A stretch of DNA of 64,000 nucleotides from Galbula dea (GCA_013399015.1 VWZX01004907.1:62001-126000); one strand, 5' to 3'; shown: positions 1 through 13,110, counted from the stretch's first letter. The notes: a model not told the origin generated them from the sequence alone. Translations and numbers: made by a program.

Positions 1-71
1 GGTGAAATTCTGGCCATAGCGAAGCTGTCAGGAACACTGCCATTGCCTTCTACCGAGCCATGATTTCACCC
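1..71. repeat. Near-palindromic short repeat at left edge
   Basis: The window opens GGTGAAATTCTGGCCATAGC and the stretch closes with GAGCCATGATTTCACC, the imperfect reverse complement of the opening. The core (CACTGCCATTGCCTTC) resembles a widespread archosaur/reptile palindromic motif containing CCATTGACTTCAATGG. I infer an old MITE-like or palindromic interspersed repeat. The left boundary may extend outside the window. Confidence 0.5.
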
Positions 72-564
72 CATAGGTATTAGTTTTTCCTCTCCTCCCA
101 AGACCAGTATGGATATTAGAAAACCACAGCTATCAGGGTGCTGCAAATAAATACTCCACGCCACAAACCTGGTTTCTTTTTCAAGAGGGACAAAATGAAC
201 CTAAGAGGGCAGGCCAGAGAGCAGCAGGGATGCAACACAACAAAGTGCAACTAACACAAGGTGGAAAAGACAAGAAAAAAGAAAAATCAGATTCTGTCCT
301 TGGTAGGAAATAATATTTTGTTCTGCAAAACCAATCAGCTGACACATGCAGCTTAAAGCACACCATGAACTTTGCTTTCCTGTGGCTATATACAGTGTCT
401 TTCAGCAGCAGATTGTGCATAGCCTTCAGCTGCCTTTCTGCACACAAATCAGATGTGATGGTTTGTGCCCAGCATGACAGACAGAAAGGCTTTTCCTGAC
501 AAAAGATCATTTTCTTGCTGAACTAAGTCTAAACTCAACCCAACTGCTCCTTTTCTCACCACAG

Positions 565-702
565 GGGGAGCGAGACATCGATGTGCACCATGGAACTGGG
601 GAGATGAAGATCTACCTCCTGCCTTTGGGCTTTCTTCAGCTTAGGCCAGAAGATGCAGCAGATCCAGTTTTCATACAGGGAGAAGGAGAACAGTTACTTT
701 GA
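565..702 (+). other. Possible terminal exon, 45 codons, low confidence
   Basis: A good acceptor (CTGCTCCTTTTCTCACCACAG) is followed by an open frame of 45 codons beginning GERDIDVHHGTGEMKIYLLP and ending GEGEQLL before TGA at 700-702. No family is recognised. Any upstream exon would lie outside the window, and no AATAAA follows closely. May be chance or a noncoding RNA exon. Confidence 0.15.
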
Positions 703-3702
703 CTAAAACTTCTTTTTCCTGGTTTTCATCTCAACCACCTCACCTGGTCGCTGAGAGGGATCAAGACATGGTGCCACATAAATTACACAGCTGGCCACGA
801 AGGGGCTTTCCATTGGCGACTCTGGCAGGCTGCTCCATCTGAGAGTTCTCCAAGTGGTGTGAGGTGGGCTAGTTATGAAGGTCTCATGCTGAGGATGTGT
901 TACAGGGCAAAGATGGGTGCTTTCTAAAAGCATCTCATCAGAACCTGGACCACTGCCTGTTTCTGTTGAACATGATAAAGAGAAAAGCTGCTGTAGTCAG
1001 TACAAATGAAACTAAACAGGAGAATGAAACTGGTGGTAACATCAAAAATACTGATTTGGAAGGATGGCTTTTTTCAGACTCTCCTCTTATTGCAGCCCAG
1101 AGGAAATCAGCTGGGTTGCATATTTTTTTCTTAAAGGGTTCAGACCTGCAAGCTGCCAAATGACCCAAAAGCCATGCAGATGAAGGGGAACACAGTCACC
1201 ACAGCTGCCAACCCACAGGTATGAAGGGAATTTTTCCCAGTATTGCATCTGGTAACCCAAATGGGGAAAGAAAAACAAAATTTTTCACAGCAGACAGCTT
1301 GCTCCTGATAAAATCTGCTGAAGATTAACAAGCTTTCTCAAGACAATTGCTGAAGATATAAATGCATTTCCATGCTGCAGTCAAACAGGGTCTTCTTATT
1401 TTCAGTGTTTCTTCCATACCTGACGTGCATCTGAAGATTCGCAGCTGTGCTGAGGGCTCCTGCCTGAACAACCTTCAGGAACTTGCACAGACAAAAGCCT
1501 AGCACCCAGTCCCTGGCAGGGCTGAAGCTTCCTGCACTGGCCCTGAGGGAAACCAGCTGAACCAGTCAATGGGATGTGGGCAACGTGGAGTCCCTGCTCC
1601 TGTGACCACTGACTTTCTAATCCAGTGGGGCATTCTTCTACTTGGAAACGGTTAGGATCTCTGAACTGGTTTGAATCTGCATTTTCCACCGAGGTTTTAT
1701 TTCTGCTAGGAACAAAGGGAGCCCCTCAAACAGTTGTCCCAATATCAGCAGCTTGGAGAAGTGGTTTAGCTGATGTAAAAGGCCAAAGGAGAAAAGTGGG
1801 ACTGTCACCCACTGATCCTCATCCAAAACACCAAGAATCTTTCTGGTCCAGCACAGGGCAGCACACCATGATTGCACCATCCCCAACACACCGTGGGCTT
1901 GAACAAGTGTGGTCAGTCCAGGACTGGCCTAGGGCAGCAGCATCTGCAAACTCAGCACAGAAGGAACAGGGATTATCATGACAGAAGTTTTCTGTAATCA
2001 CAGGGGACTCACTCATGCAGCCTGGCTGTACTAATCTTGCCCTCAACTCAGGACACCAGCTGCTTCTGATTTCCAAGAGATATCAGGAAAAAGATTTAAA
2101 AGCTATTTTCTTTCTTCTGCAGAGGTTGTTTGTGCATATTAAAGCTGGAACATTCCTGAAAAATGGGAATTCCAGCTTCCACAGATTATTCTGCAGCATT
2201 GGTCATGCTGCACCATGGTTCCTGTCAGAACAAGGTCCCACGAGGGTGATGGTTTTTGGAGGATGACTGCCTTTAAATGGTCCCTAAAAGACAGCTAAGA
2301 AAAGGCAGGCATGGAAGCAGAGAAATGCAGGGAACCTATGCTGCCCCAGGGAAATGCTTGGGAGCCAGAGACATAAGGAAGATTGGCAAGCAGTGGCAGA
2401 GAACATCCAGTTTGTGTATCTGGCTGCTTCCCCTGTGTGGTTTATCCTGAGGGCTTTTTTATTTTCTTTATTTTTGCATGTGATACCACTTCTAGTTCGT
2501 TTGGATTGTCATTTGGTGCAGGTATGCCTCTGGCAGGCAGGGGGATACAGGGTGACAGTTGCAGAGACAAACAACTTGATTTCATCCACACTCGTGGTAA
2601 ACGCTCTCCCTTCAGTCACTGGGTCCTTGGAGACCCCAAAAGAGGTTTTATGGCAAAGTCCAGGGATACTGGAGAAATGTGGCAACTGCTAGCTGATCTA
2701 TACATGCTTCTAGAGTGAATCAGTTTAATTATTCCTTCTTCTCCCCATTGTTTCACTAGCTATGAGCACATAAAATAGAAGAAACCTGGAAAGCCTTGTT
2801 CTCGTCTTCGTTGTCTTGAGGTTTTGGCTTTAGTGCTTTATATGAACAACAACTGGATCATATTTTGCAATCAAACTTTGGTATTTTATTTTCTTAAAGA
2901 TGAGGTTGTTGGAATTTTGCACTTAGGCAAAAGCAGCACAATTCTTCTATCTCTCTGCATCACCCCACAACAAAAGAAGTAAAGCTAACACTAAACTCAT
3001 CCTCTGGGAAGCTTTCTGCACCACGTGTCGGCCAACAGCTCCCACACGAGCCCTCTTCCGTGGGGCTTTCTAGTGAGTTTAACTTGTCAGTTAAGATTTA
3101 TATTTCTCAATGTTTTTCAAATGAAAAACATGCCAAAAAAGTACTTTGGCCAAGCTCCTCTGTCCCATTGGCTGCATGGATGTGCAGAGCCAGCACCTCT
3201 CCTGCCAGGCGGTGGCTCAGTGCCTCTCACATGAGCCTGTGGCTTTCTTGGAAACCCTGTGTCCCCACCACCAGGAAGCAAGCAGCGCTGGGACATTGTG
3301 TAAATCTTCCTGTTAGTCACTGAATGCTTCTTCGAGGTCCCAAAACAAGGAGGGGAGGAGCTTCCTCAGCTGCATAAGCTTTCATTCATGTTTGGCTGGG
3401 AGGCAACCCTTCCTTAGCCTTCATAGATCCTGTCTTCCATTGATGCTGCTCCAGCAGTCCCCAGCTTGGGGAAAACCTCTCCAGTGACATCTGCTGCTTT
3501 TGGGGTACAACTGAGCTCTCATCAAAGAGAAGAAGCAACAAATTTCACAGAGGCTGGTGCCTTGTCTCCAGGTCCGTTTCCATTCACAACATCTCCTGCC
3601 CCATGTCTCTGTACTAGGAGGGAAGCTCAGGAAGCCAAAAGTGCTGTCAGTGCTGGTGACAGGCCTGAGCTACCAAGGATTTTCAACATAAGTCAGAAGA
3701 CT
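703..3702. other. Noncoding stretch, nothing recognised
   Basis: No protein similarity, RNA gene or clear repeat was recognised. Open frames here are short, overlap on both strands and lack family motifs. Confidence 0.6.
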
Positions 3703-3987
3703 ATGTGCCCAGGGACAGGACAAGAGGGAACAGGCACAAATTGGAACACAGGAAATTCCATCTGAACATAAGGAGGAACTTCTTTCCTTTGAGAGTGGTG
3801 GAGCCCTGGCCCAGGCTGCCTAGGGAGGTGGTGGAGTCCCCACCTCTGGAGACATCCCAAACCTGCCTAGATGCCATCCTATGCAATATGCTTTAGGTGA
3901 ACCTGCTTTAACAGGAAGGTTGGACTAGATGATCTTCAGAGGTCCCTTCCAACCCCTAACATTCTGTAATATTCTGTGATTCTGTGG
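3703..3987 (+). mobile_element. CR1 LINE 3' fragment
   Basis: Only the last 285 bp of a CR1 remain. Translation gives the ORF2 tail pattern RNFFPLRVVEPWPRLPREVV (3705-3896 frame). The 3' end carries GTTGGACTAGATGATCTTCA, GGTCCCTTCCAACCCC and a tail of ATTCTGTG-like octamers. Confidence 0.92.
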
Positions 3988-6900
3988 CTGATTGATAGAA
4001 AAATTAGAGACCATCAGAGAAGGATGGTTCTCCAGCTCAGCTCTGAGGATGGTGGTAGTGTTGACACACAGTTGTGGCTCCCCTACCTAGCTTGTGTATG
4101 CTGGTAAACAGCATTTTATGAAAAATAAAGACATTTGAACAATTTGTTACAGCTGTTCCCCTAGGTAGGGTTGCACTCTAGGTCAGTGCTGCTAAGAAGG
4201 TTTGTGCACTACATCTCCACAGGAAAGCAGGAGAAAGACACTGGTTACAGAAGATTGGTCTCAACATAACCTGCCTCCAAAGGCTGACTATTTTTCTCTC
4301 ATAAATAAATACCTGGTGTGTCTCTGTCACTGGCACTCCACAGCCTCACATCTCATATCAGGTCCAAGATGGTGTGTGAGGGGCTCATTTTGCAATGTGC
4401 TGCTCTACTCTTCTACAGAACCACTGGCAAACAGAGCATGAATCGGACTCTGTCTGCTGCCTTCCAGTGAAGCTTTCTTTGCAGGGGTCTCACAATGGCT
4501 CATGTGATGAAGGAGAGATGTTTGCTGCTCCTGGAGGAGCTGCAGCCAGCCTCAGTTGGTGAGAAACCACATCAGGCTTTGCTCTGCAGACTTTGGCTCT
4601 CTGGCTGCCACAAGCTTTCCATCTCTTTGCAGTAACTGCAGTTAGGTCACAAAAGGTTTGGAGAGGACACACTCTCTCCCACCTTTGGTGTCCAGCTATA
4701 AAGCACTGCCTGGGAATTGGGGGGCTGCAGTGTGGGGTCTCATGTTATTTCTGACCCTTTGCACCAAGAGCATACAGCAAAACCAAAATACATCTTTAGG
4801 TAAGAGTTACCATCTGGGGTTTGGAGGAGAACCAGGGTGGAGGTGATACAAGGTGAAAGCAACCATGGCTTAAACCTGCCTAGCATGGGGCAGGTAAGAG
4901 GCAGTGGTCTCAGGATGGGTCCCCAGTTCTCTTTTATGGACTAGCACAGAAACATTCTGTAGCAGTGCTGGGAAGGAGCAGGTGAATGAGAAAGAGAGGT
5001 TTCCAGGCCAAATCATGAGTTTCTTCTAGTGGGTTTTGCTGCTTGATCTTCTGGCAACTTACTGAGAGGTCTTGAGCAATTCCTTCATGTTGTTCTTTAA
5101 CCTCATCTCCTCCAAGGCAATAGAGGCCAACTGCAGTGCCAGCCAGTTCCTGGTGGCTGCACCACTGTGTCCTCTCCTGCAGGAAGCAGGGCAACAGATC
5201 TCAGAAGCAGTCGCTGTGCTTTGCAAAGACCTCCCTGTCTGAGACATGCATGTCACTGCACCAAGTAACAGGAGAAAACCAGAAACTTTATATTCAACAA
5301 AAGTACTTTGTGAACCTTGCAGCTTTTAGGTCTCCCCCCCACCCCCCTGCCCTGGCCACAATCCCCCAGTGAATCCAACTGGAGGCATTGGATGTACTTG
5401 GAGTATTTTCTGTCAGTGAGAGTCTCCCAAGGCAAGAGTCTCTCATGCCAGTGGTAACAGAAACCCTGACTGTCACTTGCAGAAGAAAAAAAAGAATTGT
5501 GAAAGAAACAGGAGGACAAAGGAGTTTTCTGTCTGGCCATGAGGTAGCACCCTTGAGCTATTCACAGGAAAACCCAAAGCTTATCTGCACCAATTTTACA
5601 AGCAGCACTTCTGGAGGCACAAGCTGTCATTTCACATTGACCAGCTCAAGAGATTAGGTTAGCCACTCTGCTAGTTTAGTTTTGGTGATGAGTTAGGCCA
5701 TGTTGATCTCTGTTAGACATCTTTCCCCCTCTGTGATCTTTCCAATTCCATACATGAAAATCAGCATTTTATAGACCATGCCCTTTACAGACTGTCTCTG
5801 GGCCCCTGGAAAGTGCTGGTGACAGTTGACCCTACCAGGGTCTGGGCAGCTGGGTGCTATCTACAGCCAGCCCCACCACACAGCTCCCCAGGGGCCAGGG
5901 GATGAGCAGAGAAACCTGGAGAAGTTCAGAGGGTGACAAAGTAGAAAGCAGGGGCTCTAAAAAAAGGGGGAGAAAAGTTGCAGTTTTGAGTGAGGAACTA
6001 AGTTTGAGCTTCCAGTTTCAGATTGTAGCCAAAAGGGTTAAGGTGGGGTTTGGTTAAGTCCATGAAGGAATAGACAGAGACAGGAAAGAACTGGCAAACC
6101 TGTGCTTGGGACAACCAGGTCTGATTGTGTTATCCACCTCTTGAAGATGCTGAAGAATCAGAAGAGTGCAGCTTGCTGCCAGACAGAGACACTGTCTGGA
6201 AAACATCAGATCCTAGCCTGGAGGACATCCACTTGCCTCCAAGGCAGCTCTCCCTGTTGTTTTTGTATACTGTTGCCAAGCAAATCCCTTGATCAGAAGC
6301 GGGTGAGGAAATCCAGCTTGCAGAGTTGCCTTGCTGGCCCCCTGCAAGTTCAGCTTTGTAAACTCCAGATTTCCTCCAGTAAAAATGATCTGGGGGAAGG
6401 AATAGAAAAAGAAAGACTGATGAAAAGCTATTTCCATCTGCAGCTGCCAGGTTGATGAGACTTATTCAGAGGCAATTAAAGCAACACTACCCTTAGCATT
6501 TCAAGGATGCTGCATGAACATCAGATGGAGTTCTTCAGCCCTGGAAGATGTTTACATCAGGAGAAGGAAACTCCAGAGCTTCTACAGGTACAGGCTGTGC
6601 TGAGAGCCAATGAGATTTACTTCCTTGTGCAGCACTATCAGCACTGCTCAGTATTTGCTGATGACCTATCTGACATGGGATTGGGTTTTTTGGCAGTGAC
6701 TCTTTAGGTTGCAGCAAGAGATAGTGTGCTTTTGAGGAATACAGCAAGACTTTCCAGGAGCATGGGAAGCTGGTGGCAGATGTACACTGGTAACTTGGCA
6801 TGAAACATCAGGCCCATTGATGGAGGCAGGGCAGAGAGGGGAAAATGCCTCTAGAGAACCGGGGGGGGGGGGGGGGTAGAGGCTGTTACCCAACCTACCA

Positions 6901-9070
6901 ACGGTGTAGCAGCTTTGCAGGGCGGCAAATGACCTTTGTAGTTCCAATAAACACCATAGGGCTGCTGACAGGGAGCCAAGCCCTATTGGAAGGAAAGCTA
7001 TGGTGACCTTGGAATATTTTTGGATGCCTCAGTCTGAGCTGGAGCAGCTGTGCTGCAGACAGCCTTAAACCACTGAGGACTAAGTGGCAGCCCTCAAGGG
7101 TCAGCACTCTTCAGGTTCTTCAAGCCTCTGGCAGCTTGTCTGCATGAATGTTTGCTGGGAGGTTTTGGAGGAAGACAGCTTTGCTGTTTCTTTCCTAATT
7201 CTTACCCTCAACAGATAGAGTTACTTCAGACCTCCTCCACTGAAGGGCCAGCTGGCAGTCACCAATCTCACACTCTGGAAGTTACTTCTAATTCTCTTGA
7301 TGTCTCAGAGAAAAACAGTTGTCTGGTTCAAATACTGCAACAGCTCCACTTGGTGCTGTTGATACCTACCTAGTCTGGACAGTAGTGACAGTGAGCAAAC
7401 ATTACTGAATGCACACATGTGATGAGTGTACATACCTGTCCCCCACCATGCACTTCTCCTGCAGCTGTCTCTACTGAATTTAGGCTAGCAGTGGCAGCAA
7501 AGGAGTCTGCAGCTATTTTTGCATCTTCTAAATCAGAGGTTTACAGACACAAGGTCAAGTTGCCCAGAATGTTTGTAGCACCAGTGGCTCACAACAAGAA
7601 ATAGATTAGGCAACAGAGAAATTTGGGAACTGCTGTCTCATGCTAAGTAGGGTTTGAGGATATTATTTTTCAAATTAAGCTGCCAATTCTTAGTTTTGGT
7701 AGGATCTGCAATGGTCTAAGGCCACACAGGCCTTCCTGACATCAAGGAAACGTCAGCAGGATGCTCAGCTCTCTCTCTGGTTCCAGGGAACTGCATGATG
7801 AGCAGTTCCAGTGACTTATTTCACTTGACTCCACAGGTCATCAAAGGTGCTGAAGTCATGTCCCCTGGACTTGTTCCAGAAGCAGCAGCTCGGGGTCAGG
7901 AGCTGTACAGGTGGTGACATGTAGTCTCTGTTTCTCCACTGTCACAGCAGAAGTGCATTGTGCCTAGGAGTGAGGGCTTGGCTTTTGCTCAGGGCTCAAC
8001 AAAGGAGCCACCACCAGCAGCCCTCAGGGATGATGTGAGATGAGATCTGATTCTGGTGGAGAAGGTGTACGTGCACCTCTCTTGTGCCTCCCAAAGCCTT
8101 CAGGCAGGAGAGTGGCTTAGGGCAGAGGAGGAGGTGAGTGTGACTCTTGGGCTGATGTAGGTGTTTCATACACTTGCTGTATAAAAAATGTCTTTCAGAG
8201 CCACCTTCCAGATCTCTGCTCCTGAGTGAAGTGGGAAAAGTCCTCTGTTAGACAGACTACCAGACAGCCTAGCTGTCATAGAGTGGTCTACAGTATATCT
8301 GGATGGCAAATGTTTGGGTGTGAGAGCTCTCACTGCCTGAGGAAGAGGTGGTTTTTGCTGTTTAAAGCAAAAATTGGTCCATTCCTAGAGCACACAACTC
8401 CACTCTCATACACCCATGAGGGCAGCATGCTCTGGAGAACAGCAAAGGTGAAGATTTAACCTCCAGCAGGTTTCTCACAGCTGAATTTGCTCCCATCCTT
8501 TTCATCTTTTTCATTTCCAATCTCAGAGAACTTCTTCATGGAAACTGTTTCTGCTTCCTCCATCTCTAAAACCTGCACACTGACACATAGCTCTCACTGG
8601 TGGGAAACGGTCTTTTTACTTTCTGTTGAGTGGAAATCTTCCAGTGTCATTTCATCTGTGTCTATTATAAGAGAAACAAATGGGTGGCAGAAGACAGGAT
8701 ACTGTATCTAACACTGATTTCTTCTCCTCTCACAAGCTTTCGCTTTTGCAGCAGAGGGATTTTGAGAAGAGCAATCTGAACACACACCTGCTTCACTGGT
8801 GCAAGATGAACAACTTCTGCTCGTTGCCCCCCATGGCTGCCCCACCAAAACTGTTGCTTTGTATTATAAAAGCAACCACCCCAAAAGAAAGACAAAGGTA
8901 GAATTTGGGCCACAGAAAATGGGCGTGGAAAGACCAGCAGGAACCTAAGCAGCAGACAGAGATGAAAGTAGATACTTACCTAAACACAAAGTTACACGTC
9001 GAAGGAAAAGGAGTGTGGCTGCAGCAAAGCCAGATCACAGCCTCCCCCTGCACTAACCATAGCATCATAA
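3988..9070. other. Noncoding stretch, nothing recognised beyond simple repeats
   Basis: Contains a C-rich run (5332-5346) and the G homopolymer at 6861. No gene, RNA or CR1 copy recognised. The longest open frame (117 codons) shows no known motif. Confidence 0.6.
6861..6876 (+). repeat. G homopolymer (16 G)
   Basis: Sixteen consecutive G on the plus strand, flanked by GAGAACC and TAGAGGC. Length is likely variable or subject to sequencing error. Confidence 0.9.
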
Positions 9071-9079
9071 AGTGGGGGA

Positions 9080-9436
9080 GATGACCAAGTGAACACATAG
9101 GAACAAACCAGGCTGAGGATGACCAAGTGAACACACACAGAATCATAGAATCGTCAGAGTTGGAATGCACCTTAAAGATCATCTAGTTCCAACCCCCCTG
9201 CCTGGCAGGGACACCTTCCACTAGACCAGGTTGCTTAGGGCCCCACCAAGCCTTGTCTTAAAAGCTTCCAGGGATGAGGCTTCCACAACCTCTTTGGGCA
9301 ACCTGTTCAACAAACCAGGCTGAGCATGACCAAGTGAGCACATATAGGAACAAACCAGGCTGAGCATGGCCATATGAATACACATAGGAACAAACCAGGC
9401 TGAGGTGACCTGGCAGTATGAACAAACCAGGCTGAA
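9080..9436. repeat. Minisatellite, 38-40 bp unit, interrupted by CR1
   Basis: The unit contains AACAAACCAGGCTGAGCATG then ACCAAGTGAACACATAGG. Copies of AACAAACCAGGCTGA start at 9102, 9309, 9349, 9389 and 9421, so spacing is 40, 40 and 32 bp on the right side. A CR1 fragment (9138-9308) separates the first copies from the rest. Confidence 0.85.
9138..9308 (-). mobile_element. CR1 LINE 3' fragment inserted in a minisatellite
   Basis: The fragment is about 170 bp of CR1 on the minus strand: left edge ACAGAATCATAGAATCGTCA (the antisense tail), then AAGATCATCTAGTTCCAACC and a fragment encoding LPKEVVEASSLEAFKTRLGG. It starts and stops inside a 38-40 bp tandem repeat, whose copies flank it on both sides. 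Confidence 0.9.
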
Positions 9437-12400
9437 GCTCTGCTTTTCTGCTTTAATTAGCATCTGCTTCTCAGCCCATCCTTGCCAGCCCTCACAGACA
9501 AGGATGAGATGCTCCAGCATCTGAACACAGACATCTCAGCTAGTCAGTGCATAAAACATTCAGTCTCTGGCTACGTAGCTGAAAGCAGCCTGTGACACAA
9601 ACATGCAGCTCCTGCCAGCCCTCCTCTGACCAGCCCTGTGCCAAAGGAACAGAAGGTTTTGATTTAATGGTGTTGCAGAGGAGGGGCTGGGTGAGAAATT
9701 CTCTACTTCCAAGACCCACTGTTGGCTTAAAACTCAGGCAACTATTTCTTAAGAGTGGATAGCTGCAAATCAAGAATCACATGCCTTCCAGGGAAAACAC
9801 ACAGTACAAACAAAAAGAAATCAGCTGATCTGTGCAGAGGAGGGGGAAAAGCCACACTCACAGCTGGCATGATGGATACTGCCTCTTCCAGGATGTGCCC
9901 TGGAGAGGTGCTCCACGGCCACATGTTAGAGCCACACCAGCACCAGCCAGGCACATCTCCCTTTGGCAGGCTCCCTGGGCTCATACAGTCCTGGTAATGG
10001 TAGCTGGCAGCCTGTGAGGAGCAGGATCTAGTCCTCCCAGGGGAGCTGCCAGTAGCCGCCTGCAATGCCCCAAGAGGACAGCGACAGCAGAAGGGGCTAA
10101 GTGATGTCAGGTTTGGCTTGAGGCATGGCAAGGAGGAGGTCTGAAAGTGTGGTGCCACAGGGGAGACATGAATGAAGGCTGATGGAGAAAGTTTGTCTCT
10201 TGTCCAGCCAAGGCCCAGATCCCTCCCAAACCAGGTATGAGCAGCTCCTGAAACATGGTTGCCTGCTTAGCACTGCACCTTTTTTCTCCTGCTTCATCCA
10301 GCCTGGGAGGTAGCCCAGCTCCTGTGGGGCCTGGATGCCAGGAAGGTAGCCGACGTGGGTTGCCAGCAGCTCTCTGCTGAGGACTCTGCACTGATGATAA
10401 CCCTGGCTGGCCCCCTGCAAACAAAACAGTAACACACAAAGGACGCTTACTCTGTCTTAGTAGGTGTTTGAGGGTTGTTCTTGGACAGATAGATGAGGGG
10501 CTCTGCAAAAGTCTTCACATGACTGTATTTCACAAGGCTGAGCAGATACAGTAGTATTCTTGTTTTGCTAGTGCTTGCAGAAACAATAGGAAGATCTCTC
10601 TGCTCCCAAATTTAAGAATGCCAGTATCCTGCATAGTTTTAAGGAATATTTTTTCCAGACCTATTTTCAGAATGTAAATCCTTTGGCCCACCTCCAACAT
10701 GGATGCAATGGTTGCTGTACTAATGTTGTAAGGTCCTGTGGCCTTGGCTTTTCTTCCCAGCCCTCCCAGAAATGACCATGGGACCAGCTCTAGTTCTGTG
10801 ATTCCCAAGCTGGGATCCACACCACAGGAATCACTTGTGGCACTGGAGAGGCAAACACACAGGTGTTTCCCAGTGTTGAGTTTAACAAGAAGGATGAGCA
10901 GCTCAACCAGTCAAGAAGGTTTCCCTTCCCACCTTGGAAAACAGGGCAGGCAAATCAGGAGAGCAGAGATTCTTAAGACTCAAGAAACCTGAAAGCACTA
11001 ACCAGGACATTCACTGCTGCAGGGGAGCCCTAGCTCTAAGTGATACCACAGGAGAATTGCCACCCTCCTAGTTCTGATTTGTTTGACCATACTGAGGTAG
11101 CAGCAAGTTTACTTTTCTCATCTCTGGCTGCCCTCTGCCAAGCACCAATAGCCACTTAAAAACACTATAAAGGCACCAGGCAGAGCTTGAACCTATCTGC
11201 TCAGCCTCACTCTGACATGTTCTGGGGAGCTGAGTGAGAATCCACACACCCCCACCTGGGTCAGTCGTGGGGCACCAGCCGAGTCAGCAAGGCAGGGAGC
11301 CTGTGCTGGTGCACTCAGGAAAGTGCTCATCAGCTTCCCCTGGTTGGGATCACTGCAGGAACAGCGCACACGGAGCAGGGCTGTGGGGTTAGGGGATGGA
11401 TCTTGCATGAGAGCACCTCCATCTAGTGGCCTCAGAGGCAGGAGGGGAAAACCCTGTGAGGAGAACCAGGGCTTGCAAGAAGATCACTGCTGCACAAGGA
11501 GGTTGAGTAAAGAAGACTGATAGAACACATCCTAGCAGCTGATCTTCTCTCCCATTACCCTCGGTGGGGTTCATCTCACCAGCTTTCTGTGGCTTTACTA
11601 TAAGCACTCATGTCAGGTTTCTTGCTGTCAGGAGAAGGGAACCAGAAATTTGGAGGATTTGATTTCATCCTAAGGTAGACATCTAAAATGTCTAGACCAC
11701 ACTCTAGAGGGGCCTCTCTCTGTCCCCTGACTGTTAGAGGTCAACTGACTACCTGAAATTGCTGTCCAAAAAGAGGGATCTTCACCCAGCACATACCCAC
11801 AGAGTGGAGGTATCTCTTCATTCCAGGTTTGCACAAAGCTGGTAGCTAGGTGCCAGTCCCCAGAAGTAGCTCAACACAGCTCAGAAGTTGCAGTATGTTT
11901 ATCTTGTCACATGGTTAGCAAAAACCTGCCTAAGTTTCCATCTCTTGGTTAGTAATTCAGTCATTATTTGTTACTGGTCCCTGGTCATCTTATTTACAGC
12001 AAAAGTGTATAGTACTTCTACAACTGTCCAGAGGGGGGTGGGTATCAGTGGGTCAGGAGCTTCTTTCCAGTTGGAAGTTATGATCTCCCTTTGCCATCTT
12101 TACCTTTACCCCAGTTTGCTTCCTGAGCTTCCTCATGGCAACATTTCAGTTTCACAACTCTGCTGGGGCAAGGCTTTCCCTCTCTCCAGGGGCCTGGTGA
12201 TCAGGAAAAGAGGCAGGAATAAAGCCAGGTTTCTGCAATGGTTGACTGTTTATGTTGTCTGATATTGCTCAAAATAAGCACCCTTAAACATGGTTATTTG
12301 TTTCTCAGACATCAAAATGTCAGCATCTACATGGTGGACCTCTGCATTTGGAAAGACAGATCCCACCTCCTTTGTCTTAATAGCTGCCCCTGAATTAATT

Positions 12401-12745
12401 TGGAATACAGATCTCATTTCCCACAGATGTCAGTGAGACACCAGAAATTGTCTGGTTAAGGAAAACTCTAACAGCACTGTCAGAGTTGCACATGAACATA
12501 TCCAGTGGAGTAACGTTCCTCATCCCCTGCAAAAGAAAACCTCTTCTGGCTGATGCAGCTTCAAAGCCTCTAATCTCTGGTTTTGAACACTCAGCTGAGT
12601 CAAGCTTGTATGGACAAGGATGCTGACATAGTTGCCTAATACTTCTCTTTGCACCCGATCAGCTCCAAGCACCACTGAGGTTATTTTATTTGCAAGGAAA
12701 AATAAAATAAAACTCCACAGAGAGCTCACCAGCTTCCTTCCTCCT
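9437..12745. other. Noncoding stretch, somewhat GC-rich, no gene recognised
   Basis: Minus-strand open frames of 112-138 codons between 9742 and 10508 overlap one another in different frames and show no recognised domain. I treat them as chance frames in moderately GC-rich sequence. Confidence 0.5.
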
Positions 12746-12845
12746 TCACTGCAATGTTGTCTCACTGCTCAAGTGGACACCTTGCCAGAGTGAAGAGAGC
12801 AGTGGTGCCTCAGAGACAGAGGTACTACCAGGAGCAGTTAAAAGA

Positions 12846-12900
12846 TCTGTCTGATCCAAGAAGATGGGATTAGGTGGACCCCAGAAGTCCCTTCCACACT
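12846..12900 (+). mobile_element. Old CR1 3' end remnant (probable)
   Basis: GGGATTAGGTGGACCCCAGA then AGTCCCTTCCACACTG resembles a decayed CR1 3' end (consensus form GGACTAGATGATC...GGTCCCTTCCAAC). The octamer tail is not recognisable. It overlaps the last candidate exon of the unrecognised minus-strand ORF described separately. Confidence 0.5.
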
Positions 12901-13110
12901 GAGTCTTTCTCCAGCTAGTGATGGCAATTAGAACTAGGACAGTGGTGAACAAGAAGTCTGAGACAAGGGAAGGGGCAACAGGCTGGGCCTGGCACTTGGG
13001 ACAAGAGGAAGGTGCTGGGAAGCAGGGCCTGTCCCTATCTCTTCTACTGAGGCACCAGGTGGGGAGAAGAGATGTGGAGAGTTTTGGAAAGGCAAGGCCA
13101 ATCCATTTAG

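Noticed and set aside
9742..10508. Overlapping minus-strand frames of 112-138 codons as a gene
   Set aside because: They overlap in different frames, show no domain, and no phase-consistent splice chain was found.
12746..12988. Reading the W-x-PPNP motif after a hydrophobic run as a cytokine-receptor box 1
   Set aside because: The motif falls in sequence resembling a decayed antisense CR1 end, and the upstream segments lack any fibronectin or WSXWS feature.
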